A stretch of DNA of 64,000 nucleotides, taken from contig NZ_CP075529.1 in assembly GCF_025809055.1 (NCBI RefSeq), forward strand, positions 620,001 through 684,000, written 5' to 3'. The DNA is from Devosia sp. Lineage in GTDB: Bacteria > Pseudomonadota > Alphaproteobacteria > Rhizobiales > Devosiaceae. The position numbers and the translations under genes were made by a program. Below the pieces are notes generated by a model. It worked only from the letters and a program-made list of their open reading frames with translations. It did no database searches and was not told the DNA's origin. Below, in pieces: positions 23,593 to 33,117 of this stretch; positions within the stretch are counted from its first letter, which is position 1; every line of letters begins with the position of its first letter.

Positions 23593-26500
23593 ATGCGCCG
23601 GGCAGCCAAACGCGCCGTGTGGATCGTTGGCGTCCCCTGCGCGCTGCTCATCCTGCTCTACGCGATCCTGCTGATCACGCCGATTAGGCTGCCCTTCACC
23701 GGCGGCGCAATTCGCCATCTGGTGCAGTCTTTTATCCCCGAAACTTCAACCATTGAAATGGGTGACATGGCCCTCGCGCTCGAGCGCGGCGTGTGGCCGG
23801 TCATCCAGTTTTCGCCGGTTGTACTGACCGATAACAAGACCGGCGGGCGGGTCGCCATGGAGGCCCTCGAAATCGGCTTCTCGCCGTCCCGGGCCATGTT
23901 CGGCCAGCCGGGCACGACCGTCACGGTCGTCCGGCCCCACATCCAGATGGTGCAGGATCTCTATGGTCCGCGCCTGGCCAGGCTGGAACTGGTCGAAGAT
24001 GGCGATGGCGGCTCGGTCGTGCGCGTGATCGAGGGGACCGAGGCCTATCCCCGCGTTGATATTTCCGGGTCCGGCATCGAATACGACCAGCCGCCGGCCC
24101 AGGCAATGCGCTCGGACAATGATTGGCTGATCTACAATCTCGAAGCCGGTGAGGCCGGATTGGCCGACCTGGTCGAGCAGACCGCCCAGGGGCGGTTTTC
24201 GCGTCTGGTTGTGCGTGACGGCCATATCGAAATGTCGGATTCGGTCTATGGCATGTTCCGCCAGTTCGAGCAGGTCTCGCTCGAGATCGGCCCTACGCTC
24301 GACGGCAAGGCCACGGCTGGCGAATTTTCGGCCCTGATCGGGGGAAAGAAGGTCGTCGGGACCGTCGAGCGCACCATCGACGATGATGGCGTCAAGCGCC
24401 TCCAGGCCGATGTGACCAATCTCGACTTTTCCGCCTTTCTCCCCTTCATCGATGACGAAACCAGCATGGGGGCGATGCGGGGCGCGGGGGCCATCTCGAT
24501 CGACGTCACCTTCGACGCCGAGACCAGCAAGGTTCTGGGTGGCGAGTTCAAGGCCGACCTGACCGGGGTCGATCTGCGCCTGGCCAAGGATTATTTCCCG
24601 GTCGCCAGTTCCATTCTGGACATTTCCTGGGAGCCCTCGACCGGCCGGTTCACCATGGCCGAGGGTGCCCTCCAGATCGGCAACAGCCGGGCGCGCGTGT
24701 CCGGTGTCTTTGCCCTGGGCCTCGATCCCGCCTTCGGGCCGGTGATCGGCATGTCCATGAAGGCCAGGGATGTCTATCTGCAGCCCAATGATCTGCCGCC
24801 GGCGGAGACGCCATTCGACAGCGTGGAATTTTCCGGCTGGTCGGCGCCGCTCTATGGCGCGCTCGGGATAGATCGCTTTGTGGCCAGCAAACCCGGCGCC
24901 GTGGTGGAAACCAGGGGCAGGCTCGATCTGCTGCAATCGGGCCTGGGCGTGGACATGACCGTGGCCGGGCAGGGCATCACCGCTGACGATTTCAAGCGCC
25001 TCTGGCCCTATGTGATGGCCGAGGAAAGTCGGGACTGGTTTGTCGCCAACGTGCCCGAGGGGCGGGTCAAGACCGCCCGCATGGTCTATAAATTCCCCGT
25101 CGGCACCCTGTCGCTGGATGGCGAGGAAAAGCCGTTGCCGCCAGACAGCATGCTCATCAACGTTGTCGCCGAGGGCCTGGCAATCCGCCCGATGGAGGGT
25201 ATGGAGCCGATCAGCATCGAGGGCGACACGCGGCTGCATTTCGACAATACCGAATTTTCCATCGCCGGCGGCGGCGGTTCGATCGAAACCGAAGCCGGCA
25301 CCATCACGGTCAAGAATCCGGCTCTGATCATGGACAGCTCGGTGCCAACCGAGAGCATTGTCGAAATTTCCGGTGACCTGTCGGCGCCCATTCCAGCGCT
25401 CCTGTCGCTGGTGTCGGACCTCCAGCCGGACGCGCTTGCCGGCGTGGAACTGCCCATCGACCTCGCCAGCCTCTCCGGCCAGGTCGAACTGGGACTGGTC
25501 TCCACCATCGCCCTTGCCGACGAGGAGCAGGGCACGCCGATGAAGCTCGACTATGTCGTCAACGGCACGGTGAGCGACTTCGCCAGCTCGGATACGTTTG
25601 AGGGGCGGCGCATCGGCGATGGCCAGTTCGCCTTTTCTGCTTCCCAGGAGGGTTACCAGCTGGGCGGCACCGCCGATATCGACGGGATGACGGCGGAGGT
25701 ATCGCTGCAGGGTACGCCCGAAACCGATCCGGTCTTCCGCATCGGCTCCACAGTCAAGGTGGCCGACCTCGCCGCCATGGGTTTCGACGCCTCCCAGTTC
25801 CTCTCCGGGCAGGTTCGCTTCGTTGCCCAGCCTATGGCCGATGGGGGCCTGCAGATGGCCGTCGACCTGGCCGGTGCCGGTCTCAACATCGCTGATCTGG
25901 GGATCACCAAGCCCGCCAATGCGCAGGGCTCTCTGACTGCGATCATCCGCCCCGACGGTGATCGCACCAGGCTTGAAGACATCGTGCTCGCCTTCGGCAC
26001 GGTCAAACTTGAGGGCACGCTCGACTACAGCACCAGCGATGGGCTCGTCGCCGCCGATTTCGATACGTTCGCGCTCAGCGCCAACGACAATGCTTCGGTG
26101 CGCGTGCGGCCCACGGATGGGGGCTTTTCGGTGGTCATATCCGGTCGGCAACTGGATCTGAAGCCCATGCTCAGCCGCTTCTTCAGCCTTGGCCAGGGCA
26201 GTGGCGGCGTCCAGACAACCCAGTTCAACCAGTCCATAGCCCTGACGGTCGATCTCGACCGGGCCATTGGCTACTACGCCACCACCGCCTTCAATGTCGA
26301 CATGGACCTGCGGATGCGCAGCGGCCAGCTCAGCCGGGTGACGCTGACCACCCAGTTCGACGAAGGCAACGGCATTTCGATCACCACCAATCCGGCCCCC
26401 AATGGCCGCACGCTCAGCATGGCTTTCAACGATGCGGGCACCATTCTGCGGTGGATGGGAATTTACTCGCAGCTTGCCGGGGGCAGCGGCAGCCTGGTGA

Positions 26501-27006
26501 TGACCACGGACCGAAACGCCAATGCGGAAGCCGGCCAGCTGGTCATGCGCAATTTCGCCATCGTGGACGAAGACACCGTCACCCAGGTTCTGGGCAATCA
26601 CTCCGATTCCCGCGCCGCGATTGCGGCCAGCAACCGCCTCGATTTTGAGGCCGGACAGGTGGATTTCATCCGCCGCAGCGACCGGGTCGAAGTCACCAAT
26701 GCCAATCTCGCCGGCAGCACGGTCGGCGGCACCCTGCGCGGCTTCATCTATACCGACGCGCGGCAATACGACCTTGCCGGAACCTATGTGCCCCTGTTCG
26801 GGCTCAACAACGCTTTCCAGCAGATTCCCCTGCTCGGGCCGCTCCTGGGCGGGCGCGATGGCGAGGGGCTGGTGGGCGTGACCTTCGCCGTGCAGGGCCC
26901 GCTCGAAAACCCGCAGTTCCGCATCAATCCGCTGTCGATCCTGGTGCCCGGCGCCTTCCGCGAACTGTTCGAATTCCGCTCCCGCGAACTGCCGCCTGCC
27001 GAATAG
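23593..27006 (+). CDS. Large AsmA-like / DUF3971 (YhdP-type) envelope protein
   Basis: About 1137 residues from ATG 23593; in-frame starts at 23431 and 23485 would extend it, but none has a convincing ribosome binding site. I prefer 23593 because it places MRRAAKRA directly before the transmembrane helix VWIVGVPCALLILLYAILL. The rest is a long periplasmic beta-rich body of repeated groove-like strands, ending in the AsmA-type C-terminus (TLRGFIYTDARQYDLAGTYVP and NPLSILVPGAFRELF). AsmA-family proteins carry phospholipids between inner and outer membranes. It is typical for the family in size and follows no operon partner. Confidence 0.85.
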   Translation: MRRAAKRAVWIVGVPCALLILLYAILLITPIRLPFTGGAIRHLVQSFIPETSTIEMGDMALALERGVWPVIQFSPVVLTDNKTGGRVAMEALEIGFSPSRAMFGQPGTTVTVVRPHIQMVQDLYGPRLARLELVEDGDGGSVVRVIEGTEAYPRVDISGSGIEYDQPPAQAMRSDNDWLIYNLEAGEAGLADLVEQTAQGRFSRLVVRDGHIEMSDSVYGMFRQFEQVSLEIGPTLDGKATAGEFSALIGGKKVVGTVERTIDDDGVKRLQADVTNLDFSAFLPFIDDETSMGAMRGAGAISIDVTFDAETSKVLGGEFKADLTGVDLRLAKDYFPVASSILDISWEPSTGRFTMAEGALQIGNSRARVSGVFALGLDPAFGPVIGMSMKARDVYLQPNDLPPAETPFDSVEFSGWSAPLYGALGIDRFVASKPGAVVETRGRLDLLQSGLGVDMTVAGQGITADDFKRLWPYVMAEESRDWFVANVPEGRVKTARMVYKFPVGTLSLDGEEKPLPPDSMLINVVAEGLAIRPMEGMEPISIEGDTRLHFDNTEFSIAGGGGSIETEAGTITVKNPALIMDSSVPTESIVEISGDLSAPIPALLSLVSDLQPDALAGVELPIDLASLSGQVELGLVSTIALADEEQGTPMKLDYVVNGTVSDFASSDTFEGRRIGDGQFAFSASQEGYQLGGTADIDGMTAEVSLQGTPETDPVFRIGSTVKVADLAAMGFDASQFLSGQVRFVAQPMADGGLQMAVDLAGAGLNIADLGITKPANAQGSLTAIIRPDGDRTRLEDIVLAFGTVKLEGTLDYSTSDGLVAADFDTFALSANDNASVRVRPTDGGFSVVISGRQLDLKPMLSRFFSLGQGSGGVQTTQFNQSIALTVDLDRAIGYYATTAFNVDMDLRMRSGQLSRVTLTTQFDEGNGISITTNPAPNGRTLSMAFNDAGTILRWMGIYSQLAGGSGSLVMTTDRNANAEAGQLVMRNFAIVDEDTVTQVLGNHSDSRAAIAASNRLDFEAGQVDFIRRSDRVEVTNANLAGSTVGGTLRGFIYTDARQYDLAGTYVPLFGLNNAFQQIPLLGPLLGGRDGEGLVGVTFAVQGPLENPQFRINPLSILVPGAFRELFEFRSRELPPAE

Positions 27007-27009
27007 AAA

Positions 27010-27046
27010 AAGGCGCCGCACACCATGCGACGCCTTAAGATTTTCT
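27010..27046. terminator. Terminator between the AsmA-like gene and tyrS
   Basis: AAGGCG with CGCCTT, plus inner CGCA/TGCG pairing and one mismatch, followed by TAAGATTTTC. It separates two convergent genes and could act on both strands. Confidence 0.65.
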
Positions 27047-27064
27047 GTGGTTTGGCGGCTCGGT

Positions 27065-28306
27065 TCAGACCGGCTTGATCAGCGCATGGCGCTTCTTGCC
27101 GACCGAGAGCTTGATGACCCCCTCCGGCAGCAGGGCATTGTCCCCAAGGTTCAGCCGGTCGTCCTCGATCACCGCATCGTTGATCCGCACCGCGCCAGAC
27201 TGCACATGGCGGCGGGCTTCACCATTGGACGCGGCGAGCCCGGCCTTCACCAGCGCATTGAGCACGCCGATGCCGGCATTGAGTTCGGCATGGGTAACTT
27301 CCGACGTCGGCAGGGACAGATCGATGGCGCCCGATTCAAACGTCGCCGCCGCCGTGGCTGCCGACTGGATCGCCGCATCCCGGCCATGCACAATGGCCGT
27401 GACCTCGGTGGCCAGCACCTTCTTGGCCTCGTTGATATCGTCGGCGCCGATCTTCTCGATTTCCGAGATGGGCAGGCGCGTGAAGATCTTGAGGAACTTC
27501 ACCACATCCGCGTCTTCGGTATTCCGGAAATACTGCCAGAAATCATAGGGGCTGAAGAGATCGCCATTCAGCCAGACGGCGCCCGACGCCGATTTGCCCA
27601 TCTTCTCACCGCTCGACTTGGTCAATAGCGGGGTCGTCAGCGCATAAAGCTGCGGCCCGCCCATGCGATGGCTGAGGTCGACGCCATTGATGATATTGCC
27701 CCACTGGTCCGAGCCGCCCATCTGCAGCACCGTGCCGTGCCGCCGGTTCAGCTCGGTGAAGTCATAACCCTGCATGATCATGTAGTTGAATTCGAGAAAG
27801 CTCAGCGACTGCTCGCGATCGAGCCGCAGCTTCACCGAGTCGAAGCTCAGCATCCGGTTGACCGAAAAATGCCGGCCCACATCGCGCAGGAATTCAACGT
27901 AGTTGAGCTTCAGCAGCCAGTCGGCATTGTTGACCATGAGGGCCGGATTGGAGCCGCCGTAGTTGAGGATATTGCCGTAAACGCGCTTGATGCTCTCGAT
28001 ATTGCTCGCGATCTGCTCGACCGTCAGCAGTTTGCGCTGATCGTCGCGAAACGACGGATCGCCGACCATCGAGGTGCCGCCGCCCATCAGGCTGATGGCC
28101 TGGTGCCCGGTTTCCTGCAGCCAGTACAGCATGGTGACGGTGATCAGATTGCCGATATGGATCGAGGTCGCCGTCGCGTCATAGCCGACATAGCCGGTAA
28201 TCCGCGACGTCGCTGCAAGCTGGTCGAGCCCCTCGGGGTCGGAAATCTGGTGGATGAATCCGCGCTCATCGAGCACGCGGAGGAAATCGGATTTGTACTT
28301 GGTCAT
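27065..28306 (-). CDS. tyrS: Tyrosyl-tRNA synthetase
   Basis: A 413-residue class I synthetase from ATG 28306. The ATP-binding motif is SIHIGNL (HIGH-type), the second signature is KMGKS (KMSKS variant), and the tyrosine-binding MGGSDQWGN segment is clear. The C-terminus carries an S4 RNA-binding domain (ASNGEARRHVQSGAVRIN). It charges tRNA-Tyr in the cytoplasm. The longer frame from 28420 includes a REP-like repeat and is rejected as the start. Confidence 0.97.
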   Translation of the reverse strand: MTKYKSDFLRVLDERGFIHQISDPEGLDQLAATSRITGYVGYDATATSIHIGNLITVTMLYWLQETGHQAISLMGGGTSMVGDPSFRDDQRKLLTVEQIASNIESIKRVYGNILNYGGSNPALMVNNADWLLKLNYVEFLRDVGRHFSVNRMLSFDSVKLRLDREQSLSFLEFNYMIMQGYDFTELNRRHGTVLQMGGSDQWGNIINGVDLSHRMGGPQLYALTTPLLTKSSGEKMGKSASGAVWLNGDLFSPYDFWQYFRNTEDADVVKFLKIFTRLPISEIEKIGADDINEAKKVLATEVTAIVHGRDAAIQSAATAAATFESGAIDLSLPTSEVTHAELNAGIGVLNALVKAGLAASNGEARRHVQSGAVRINDAVIEDDRLNLGDNALLPEGVIKLSVGKKRHALIKPV

Positions 28307-28340
28307 TTTGGTGCGATCCAGGTGTCGCCCCTCCCACAGT

Positions 28341-28418
28341 GTCATTCCCGCGAAAGCGGGAACCTCTGTTGAAAGGCCGGCGATATAAAACTGAGGTCCC
28401 CGCTTTAGCGGGGATGAC
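28341..28418. repeat. REP-like pair (GTCATTCCCGCG family)
   Basis: GTCATTCCCGCGAAAGCGGG (28341-28360) and an inverted partner GTCCCCGCTTTAGCGGGGAT (28396-28415) form a paired palindromic unit just upstream of tyrS. The same family occurs at 34353-34508, 45171-45299 and 63129-63150. Confidence 0.8.
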
Positions 28419-28455
28419 AATCCAGTGGGTGTGACCGCAATGAGTGCGCTCTAGA

Positions 28456-29118
28456 TCAACGCCCGCCGCCGTCCGCGATCTCCTGACGGCGACGGTCGAG
28501 ATATTCGGCACACCGGGTGGTCAATTCATCGACCTTGCCCTCGTAGAAGTGGTTCGCACCCTCCACGATCTGCTGGTCGATGGTAATGCCCTTCTGGGTC
28601 TTGAGCTTGTCCACCAGCTTCTGAACCGAGCTGGGCGGCGCCACCCGGTCCTTGTCGCCATGGATGATCAGGCCCGAAGACGGGCAGGGCGCCAGGAACG
28701 AGAAATCGTAGAGGTTTTCCGGCGGCGACACCGAGATGAAGCCTTCCACTTCCGGGCGGCGCATCAGCAGCTGCATGCCGATCCAGGCGCCGAAGGAGAA
28801 ACCGGCAATCCAGCAACCGCGGGATTCGCGGTTGATGATCTGCAGCCAGTCGAGCGCCGCTGCGGCATCGGACAATTCGCCGATACCGTGGTCGAACACG
28901 CCCTGGCTGCGGCCGACGCCGCGCGAGTTGAAGCGCAGGACCGAGAAGCCGCGCTCGGCGAACATATAGAAGAGATTATAGACGATCTGGTTATTCATCG
29001 TCCCGCCGAACTGCGGATGCGGATGCAGGACGATGGCCACCGGTGCATTGGGTTCCTTGCCCGGCTGGTAGCGGCCTTCCAGGCGCCCTTCCGGACCGTT
29101 GAAAATCACTTCTGGCAT
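28456..29118 (-). CDS. Alpha/beta hydrolase
   Basis: A 220-residue hydrolase from ATG 29118. The oxyanion motif LHPHPQFGGTMNN, nucleophile elbow GFSFG, the acidic GDKD and the His in GANHFYEG make up the catalytic set. The fold matches a small group of cytoplasmic hydrolases (YpfH-like or dienelactone-hydrolase-like) whose substrate is unknown. It is divergent from the suf operon and shares its upstream region, which may or may not mean joint control. Confidence 0.88.
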   Translation of the reverse strand: MPEVIFNGPEGRLEGRYQPGKEPNAPVAIVLHPHPQFGGTMNNQIVYNLFYMFAERGFSVLRFNSRGVGRSQGVFDHGIGELSDAAAALDWLQIINRESRGCWIAGFSFGAWIGMQLLMRRPEVEGFISVSPPENLYDFSFLAPCPSSGLIIHGDKDRVAPPSSVQKLVDKLKTQKGITIDQQIVEGANHFYEGKVDELTTRCAEYLDRRRQEIADGGGR

Positions 29119-29189
29119 ATGTTCTGTTTTCCGGCCTGTTCGGCTTTTGGCTGCGGCTTTTCTGACCACTGGAAACCGGACCGCGCGGC

Positions 29190-29218
29190 TTGACTAAGCG
29201 CCGGGGGCTTCCTAAAAC
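29190..29218 (+). promoter_or_regulatory. Candidate suf promoter
   Basis: TTGACT (29190-29195), a 17-base spacer and TAAAAC (29213-29218) give a plausible housekeeping promoter reading into the suf operon. The candidate operator at 29236-29254 would cover the start of transcription. Confidence 0.45.
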
Positions 29219-29235
29219 ATGGGTCCGAAAAACCA

Positions 29236-29254
29236 GTTTAGAATTGTTCAAAAC
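29236..29254. promoter_or_regulatory. Candidate Irr-type iron-responsive operator
   Basis: GTTTAGAA-TTG-TTCAAAAC is a 19-bp inverted repeat with one mismatch. It resembles the Irr (ICE) box pattern TTTAGAA...TTCTAAA described in Hyphomicrobiales, where suf operons are iron-regulated. It lies about 150 bases before the first suf gene. Confidence 0.45.
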
Positions 29255-29260
29255 GGGTTT

Positions 29261-29277
29261 TGGCCATCAAATGGCCA
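29261..29277. promoter_or_regulatory. Second palindrome in the suf leader
   Basis: TGGCCAT-CAA-ATGGCCA is a perfect palindrome just after the Irr-like site. It does not match the RirA/IRO pattern that I know. It could be a regulator site or an mRNA hairpin. Confidence 0.3.
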
Positions 29278-29403
29278 GTTGGAGCGCCCCTTGTAATGAA
29301 GTTGGGCGCGAAATTTCAAGAAGAGTCTGGTTTTCACGGGGGCGTCAGCCTCCCGCGCCGGGCATGAGAGCGATGACGGGCACATGAGGGCCCGGGGAAT
29401 GAG

Positions 29404-30549
29404 ATGACGAGACCGTCGGTCTATCTCGATCACAATGCAGCCACCCCGCTTCGTCCCGAAGCGCGGGAAGCGCTCGTGGCCGCGCTCTCGCTCACCGGCA
29501 ACCCGTCCTCGGTTCATGCCCATGGCCGTGCGCTGCGCGACCTGGTTGAAACCGGCCGCCGCCAGGTGGCGGCCCGTGCCGGTGCCGAGCCGCGGCAGGT
29601 CGTCTTCACTGGCTCTGCCACCGAAGCCATCACCCAGGCCGTGGTCGGCGGCGCAAAGGTCTTTGCCGCCGGAGCCATTGCCATCAGCGCCGGAGAACAT
29701 GCGGCTGTCGCCAAGGCTGCAGAAGCCACCGGCCTTCCAGTCTGGATCATTCCACTGGATTCCGCCGGCCGCATTGATCTTGATCAATTGGCCGGCCTTC
29801 TGGCGCGGGCCGATGGGGACGGCATCAACCTCTTGGTGGCAGTCCACTGGGTCAATAACGAGACCGGCGTGGTCCAGCCGATGGGGCGCATCAACGCTTT
29901 GGTCGGCCCCACGCGCCACACGCTGTTTGTCGATGCCGTCCAGGCCTTCGGCCGTATCGATCTGGATTTCGCCGCTTCGGCACCCGATATGCTGGCTGTC
30001 AGCGGCCACAAGATCGGCGCCCCCGCCGGCATTGGCGCGCTGCTGGTCAAGGCGCACGCCGATACCGTCCGCCTGATTCCGGGTGGCGGCCAGGAACAGG
30101 GACGTCGCGGCGGCACCGAGGCCGCAGCCCTGATCGCCGCCTTCGGCGCGGCTGCCGCGGTCACGACGGGTGAAGGCCCTGATCTGCGGCAGTTGACCGC
30201 CCAGGTCGAGACCGGCCTTGCGGGCATCGCGCCCGATGTCGTGATCTTCGGCGCGGGTGCCGAGCGTGTCGGCAATGTCGTCGATTTCGCCGTGCCGGGT
30301 CTGGGCAATGCCGGCGCCATGATGGCGCTCGATCTCATGGGCCTGTCGGTGTCGTCCGGCTCGGCCTGTTCGTCCGGAAAGGTCGGCACCAGCCATGTGC
30401 TGACCGCAATGGGCGTCGAAAAATCCCTGGCCGATTGCGCCCTGCGCGTCAGCCTGGGCTGGAATTCCACGGCGGAAGACGTTCGCGCCTTCCTCGCCGG
30501 TTTTGCAACGCTCGTCGCGCGTCATCGGCGCGGGGGCAGGGCGGCCTAG
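29404..30549 (+). CDS. Cysteine desulfurase, NifS/IscS-like (SufS2)
   Basis: A 381-residue PLP enzyme that removes sulfur from cysteine for iron-sulfur assembly. PLP binds Lys in SGHKIGAP, and the active Cys is in SSGSACSSGKVGTSHVL. It is the first gene of the suf operon and is of the group I (IscS/NifS) type, unlike the SufS encoded near the end of the operon. Two desulfurases of different type in one operon is the known arrangement in Rhizobium-like bacteria. The sequence N-terminus YLDHNAATPLRPEARE is complete. Confidence 0.92.
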   Translation: MTRPSVYLDHNAATPLRPEAREALVAALSLTGNPSSVHAHGRALRDLVETGRRQVAARAGAEPRQVVFTGSATEAITQAVVGGAKVFAAGAIAISAGEHAAVAKAAEATGLPVWIIPLDSAGRIDLDQLAGLLARADGDGINLLVAVHWVNNETGVVQPMGRINALVGPTRHTLFVDAVQAFGRIDLDFAASAPDMLAVSGHKIGAPAGIGALLVKAHADTVRLIPGGGQEQGRRGGTEAAALIAAFGAAAAVTTGEGPDLRQLTAQVETGLAGIAPDVVIFGAGAERVGNVVDFAVPGLGNAGAMMALDLMGLSVSSGSACSSGKVGTSHVLTAMGVEKSLADCALRVSLGWNSTAEDVRAFLAGFATLVARHRRGGRAA

Positions 30550-30615
30550 CCGCCACACCACGTCTATCGGTTCGCGGCGGCCTTGAACCGCCGAGGGACA
30601 TAAAGGAGAAGCCTT

Positions 30616-32145
30616 ATGGCGGATTACGACATCCCGACGCTCAAGGAAGAGATCGACCGGGAGACCGTCGAGCAGGTTTTGGCGCTCGACGTCGACAAGT
30701 ACAAGTACGGCTTCGAAAGCGACATTGAATCCGATGTGCTGCCGCCCGGCCTCAACGAAGACACCGTCCGCTTCATCTCCGCCAAAAAGCAGGAGCCGGA
30801 ATGGATGCTGGAATGGCGTCTCGACGCCTTCCGCCGCTGGCAGACCCTTGAAGAGCCCAACTGGGCCAAGGTGCACTATCCCAAGATCGATTTTCAGGCG
30901 ATCAGCTACTATGCTGCGCCCAAATCCGTCACCGGCCCCAAAAGCCTCGACGAGGTCGATCCCGAACTGCTCCGGACCTATGAGAAGCTCGGCATTCCGC
31001 TGAAGGAGCAAGCGATCCTGGCCGGCGTCGAAGGCGCTGCCGAATCCGTCGGCACGCCCTTTGGCGCCAATGTTGCCGTGGATGCCGTGTTCGACTCCGT
31101 GTCCGTCGTCACCACCTTCCGCGAGGAATTGGCCAAGCACGGCATCATCTTCTGCTCGATTTCGGAAGCGGTTCGTGAACATCCTGAACTGGTGAAGAAG
31201 TATCTCGGCTCTGTGGTCCCGGTTTCCGACAACTACTACGCCACGCTCAATTCCGCTGTCTTCACCGACGGGTCCTTCGTTTACATCCCCAAGGGCGTCC
31301 GCTGCCCGATGGAGCTCAGCACCTACTTCCGCATCAACGAGAAGAAGACGGGCCAGTTCGAGCGCACGCTGATCATCGCCGATGACGACAGCTACGTGTC
31401 CTACCTCGAAGGCTGCACGGCCCCCATGCGCGACGAAAACCAGCTCCACGCCGCCGTGGTGGAACTGGTCGCCCTCGACAATGCCGAAATCAAGTACTCC
31501 ACCGTGCAGAACTGGTATCCGGGCGACAAGGACGGCAAGGGCGGCATCTATAATTTCGTCACCAAGCGTGGCGATTGCCGTGGCGTCAATTCGCACATTT
31601 CTTGGACCCAGGTCGAAACCGGCTCCGCCATCACCTGGAAATATCCGAGCTGCATCCTGCGCGGCGACGGCTCGCGTGGCGAATTCTACTCGATCGCCAT
31701 TTCCAATGGCTATCAGCAGGTCGACAGCGGTACCAAGATGCTGCACCTGGGCAAGAACACGTCCAGCCGCATCATCTCCAAGGGCATTGCTGCCGGCTTC
31801 TCGGACAACACCTATCGCGGACAGGTTTCGGCCCACGCCAAGGCCAAGAACGCCCGCAACTTCACCCAGTGCGACAGCCTGCTCATTGGCGACAAGTGCG
31901 GCGCGCACACGGTGCCCTATATCGAAAGCCGCAACGGCACCGCCGTCTTCGAGCACGAGGCCACCACGTCAAAAATTTCCGACGACCAGATGTTCTATTG
32001 CCTGCAGCGCGGCCTCAACGAGGAGGAAGCGGTGGCGCTGATCGTCAACGGCTTCGTCCGCGACGTGCTGCAGCACCTGCCGATGGAATTCATGGTCGAA
32101 ACCCAGAAGCTGATCTCGATCAGCCTCGAAGGCAGCGTGGGGTAG
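30616..32145 (+). CDS. sufB: Fe-S cluster assembly scaffold protein SufB
   Basis: A 509-residue protein with AAAGGAGAAG as ribosome binding site. It has the SufB-type beta-helix core (KGVRCPMELSTYFRINEK, YLEGCTAPMRDENQLHAAVV, RGDCRGVNSHISWTQVETGS) and C-terminal SKISDDQMFYCLQRGLNEEEA. With SufC and SufD it forms the SufBCD scaffold on which clusters are built. A REP-like repeat separates it from sufC. Confidence 0.97.
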   Translation: MADYDIPTLKEEIDRETVEQVLALDVDKYKYGFESDIESDVLPPGLNEDTVRFISAKKQEPEWMLEWRLDAFRRWQTLEEPNWAKVHYPKIDFQAISYYAAPKSVTGPKSLDEVDPELLRTYEKLGIPLKEQAILAGVEGAAESVGTPFGANVAVDAVFDSVSVVTTFREELAKHGIIFCSISEAVREHPELVKKYLGSVVPVSDNYYATLNSAVFTDGSFVYIPKGVRCPMELSTYFRINEKKTGQFERTLIIADDDSYVSYLEGCTAPMRDENQLHAAVVELVALDNAEIKYSTVQNWYPGDKDGKGGIYNFVTKRGDCRGVNSHISWTQVETGSAITWKYPSCILRGDGSRGEFYSIAISNGYQQVDSGTKMLHLGKNTSSRIISKGIAAGFSDNTYRGQVSAHAKAKNARNFTQCDSLLIGDKCGAHTVPYIESRNGTAVFEHEATTSKISDDQMFYCLQRGLNEEEAVALIVNGFVRDVLQHLPMEFMVETQKLISISLEGSVG

Positions 32146-32157
32146 TTCACTCCTCCT

Positions 32158-32246
32158 GAGACCTCATGGTGAGCCTGTCGAACCACGAGGTCGGGAACGC
32201 AAGTAGTGCCATGACCTCGTCCTTCGGCAAGCTCAGGATGAGGTCC
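32158..32246. repeat. Dispersed palindromic repeat between sufB and sufC
   Basis: GAGACCTCATGGTGAGCCTG at the left and CTTCGGCAAGCTCAGGATGA at the right, with arms rich in GACCTCGT. It is of the type that folds into a long hairpin and recurs in many alphaproteobacterial genomes; only this copy is in the window. Confidence 0.55.
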
Positions 32247-32352
32247 ACTGAATCAGGCCTCCCAGCTCTCCCTTCCGGGGAGAGGTCGCCCCAAGGCGGT
32301 AAGGGAGCCTCAAAAAATCACCGGCGACTGATAGGCGCCATGGAGACCGAAA

Positions 32353-33114
<762 letters not shown>

Positions 33115-33117
33115 TCC

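Noticed and set aside
23746..27021. Minus-strand open frame of 1091 codons opposite the AsmA-like gene
   Set aside because: It mirrors the whole AsmA-like gene in a high-GC genome; its composition is His/Gly/Asp-rich and unlike any protein, and the plus strand has a clear family match.
29248..31956. Minus-strand open frame of 902 codons across the first suf genes
   Set aside because: It lies opposite well-recognised desulfurase and SufB genes and has shadow-type composition.
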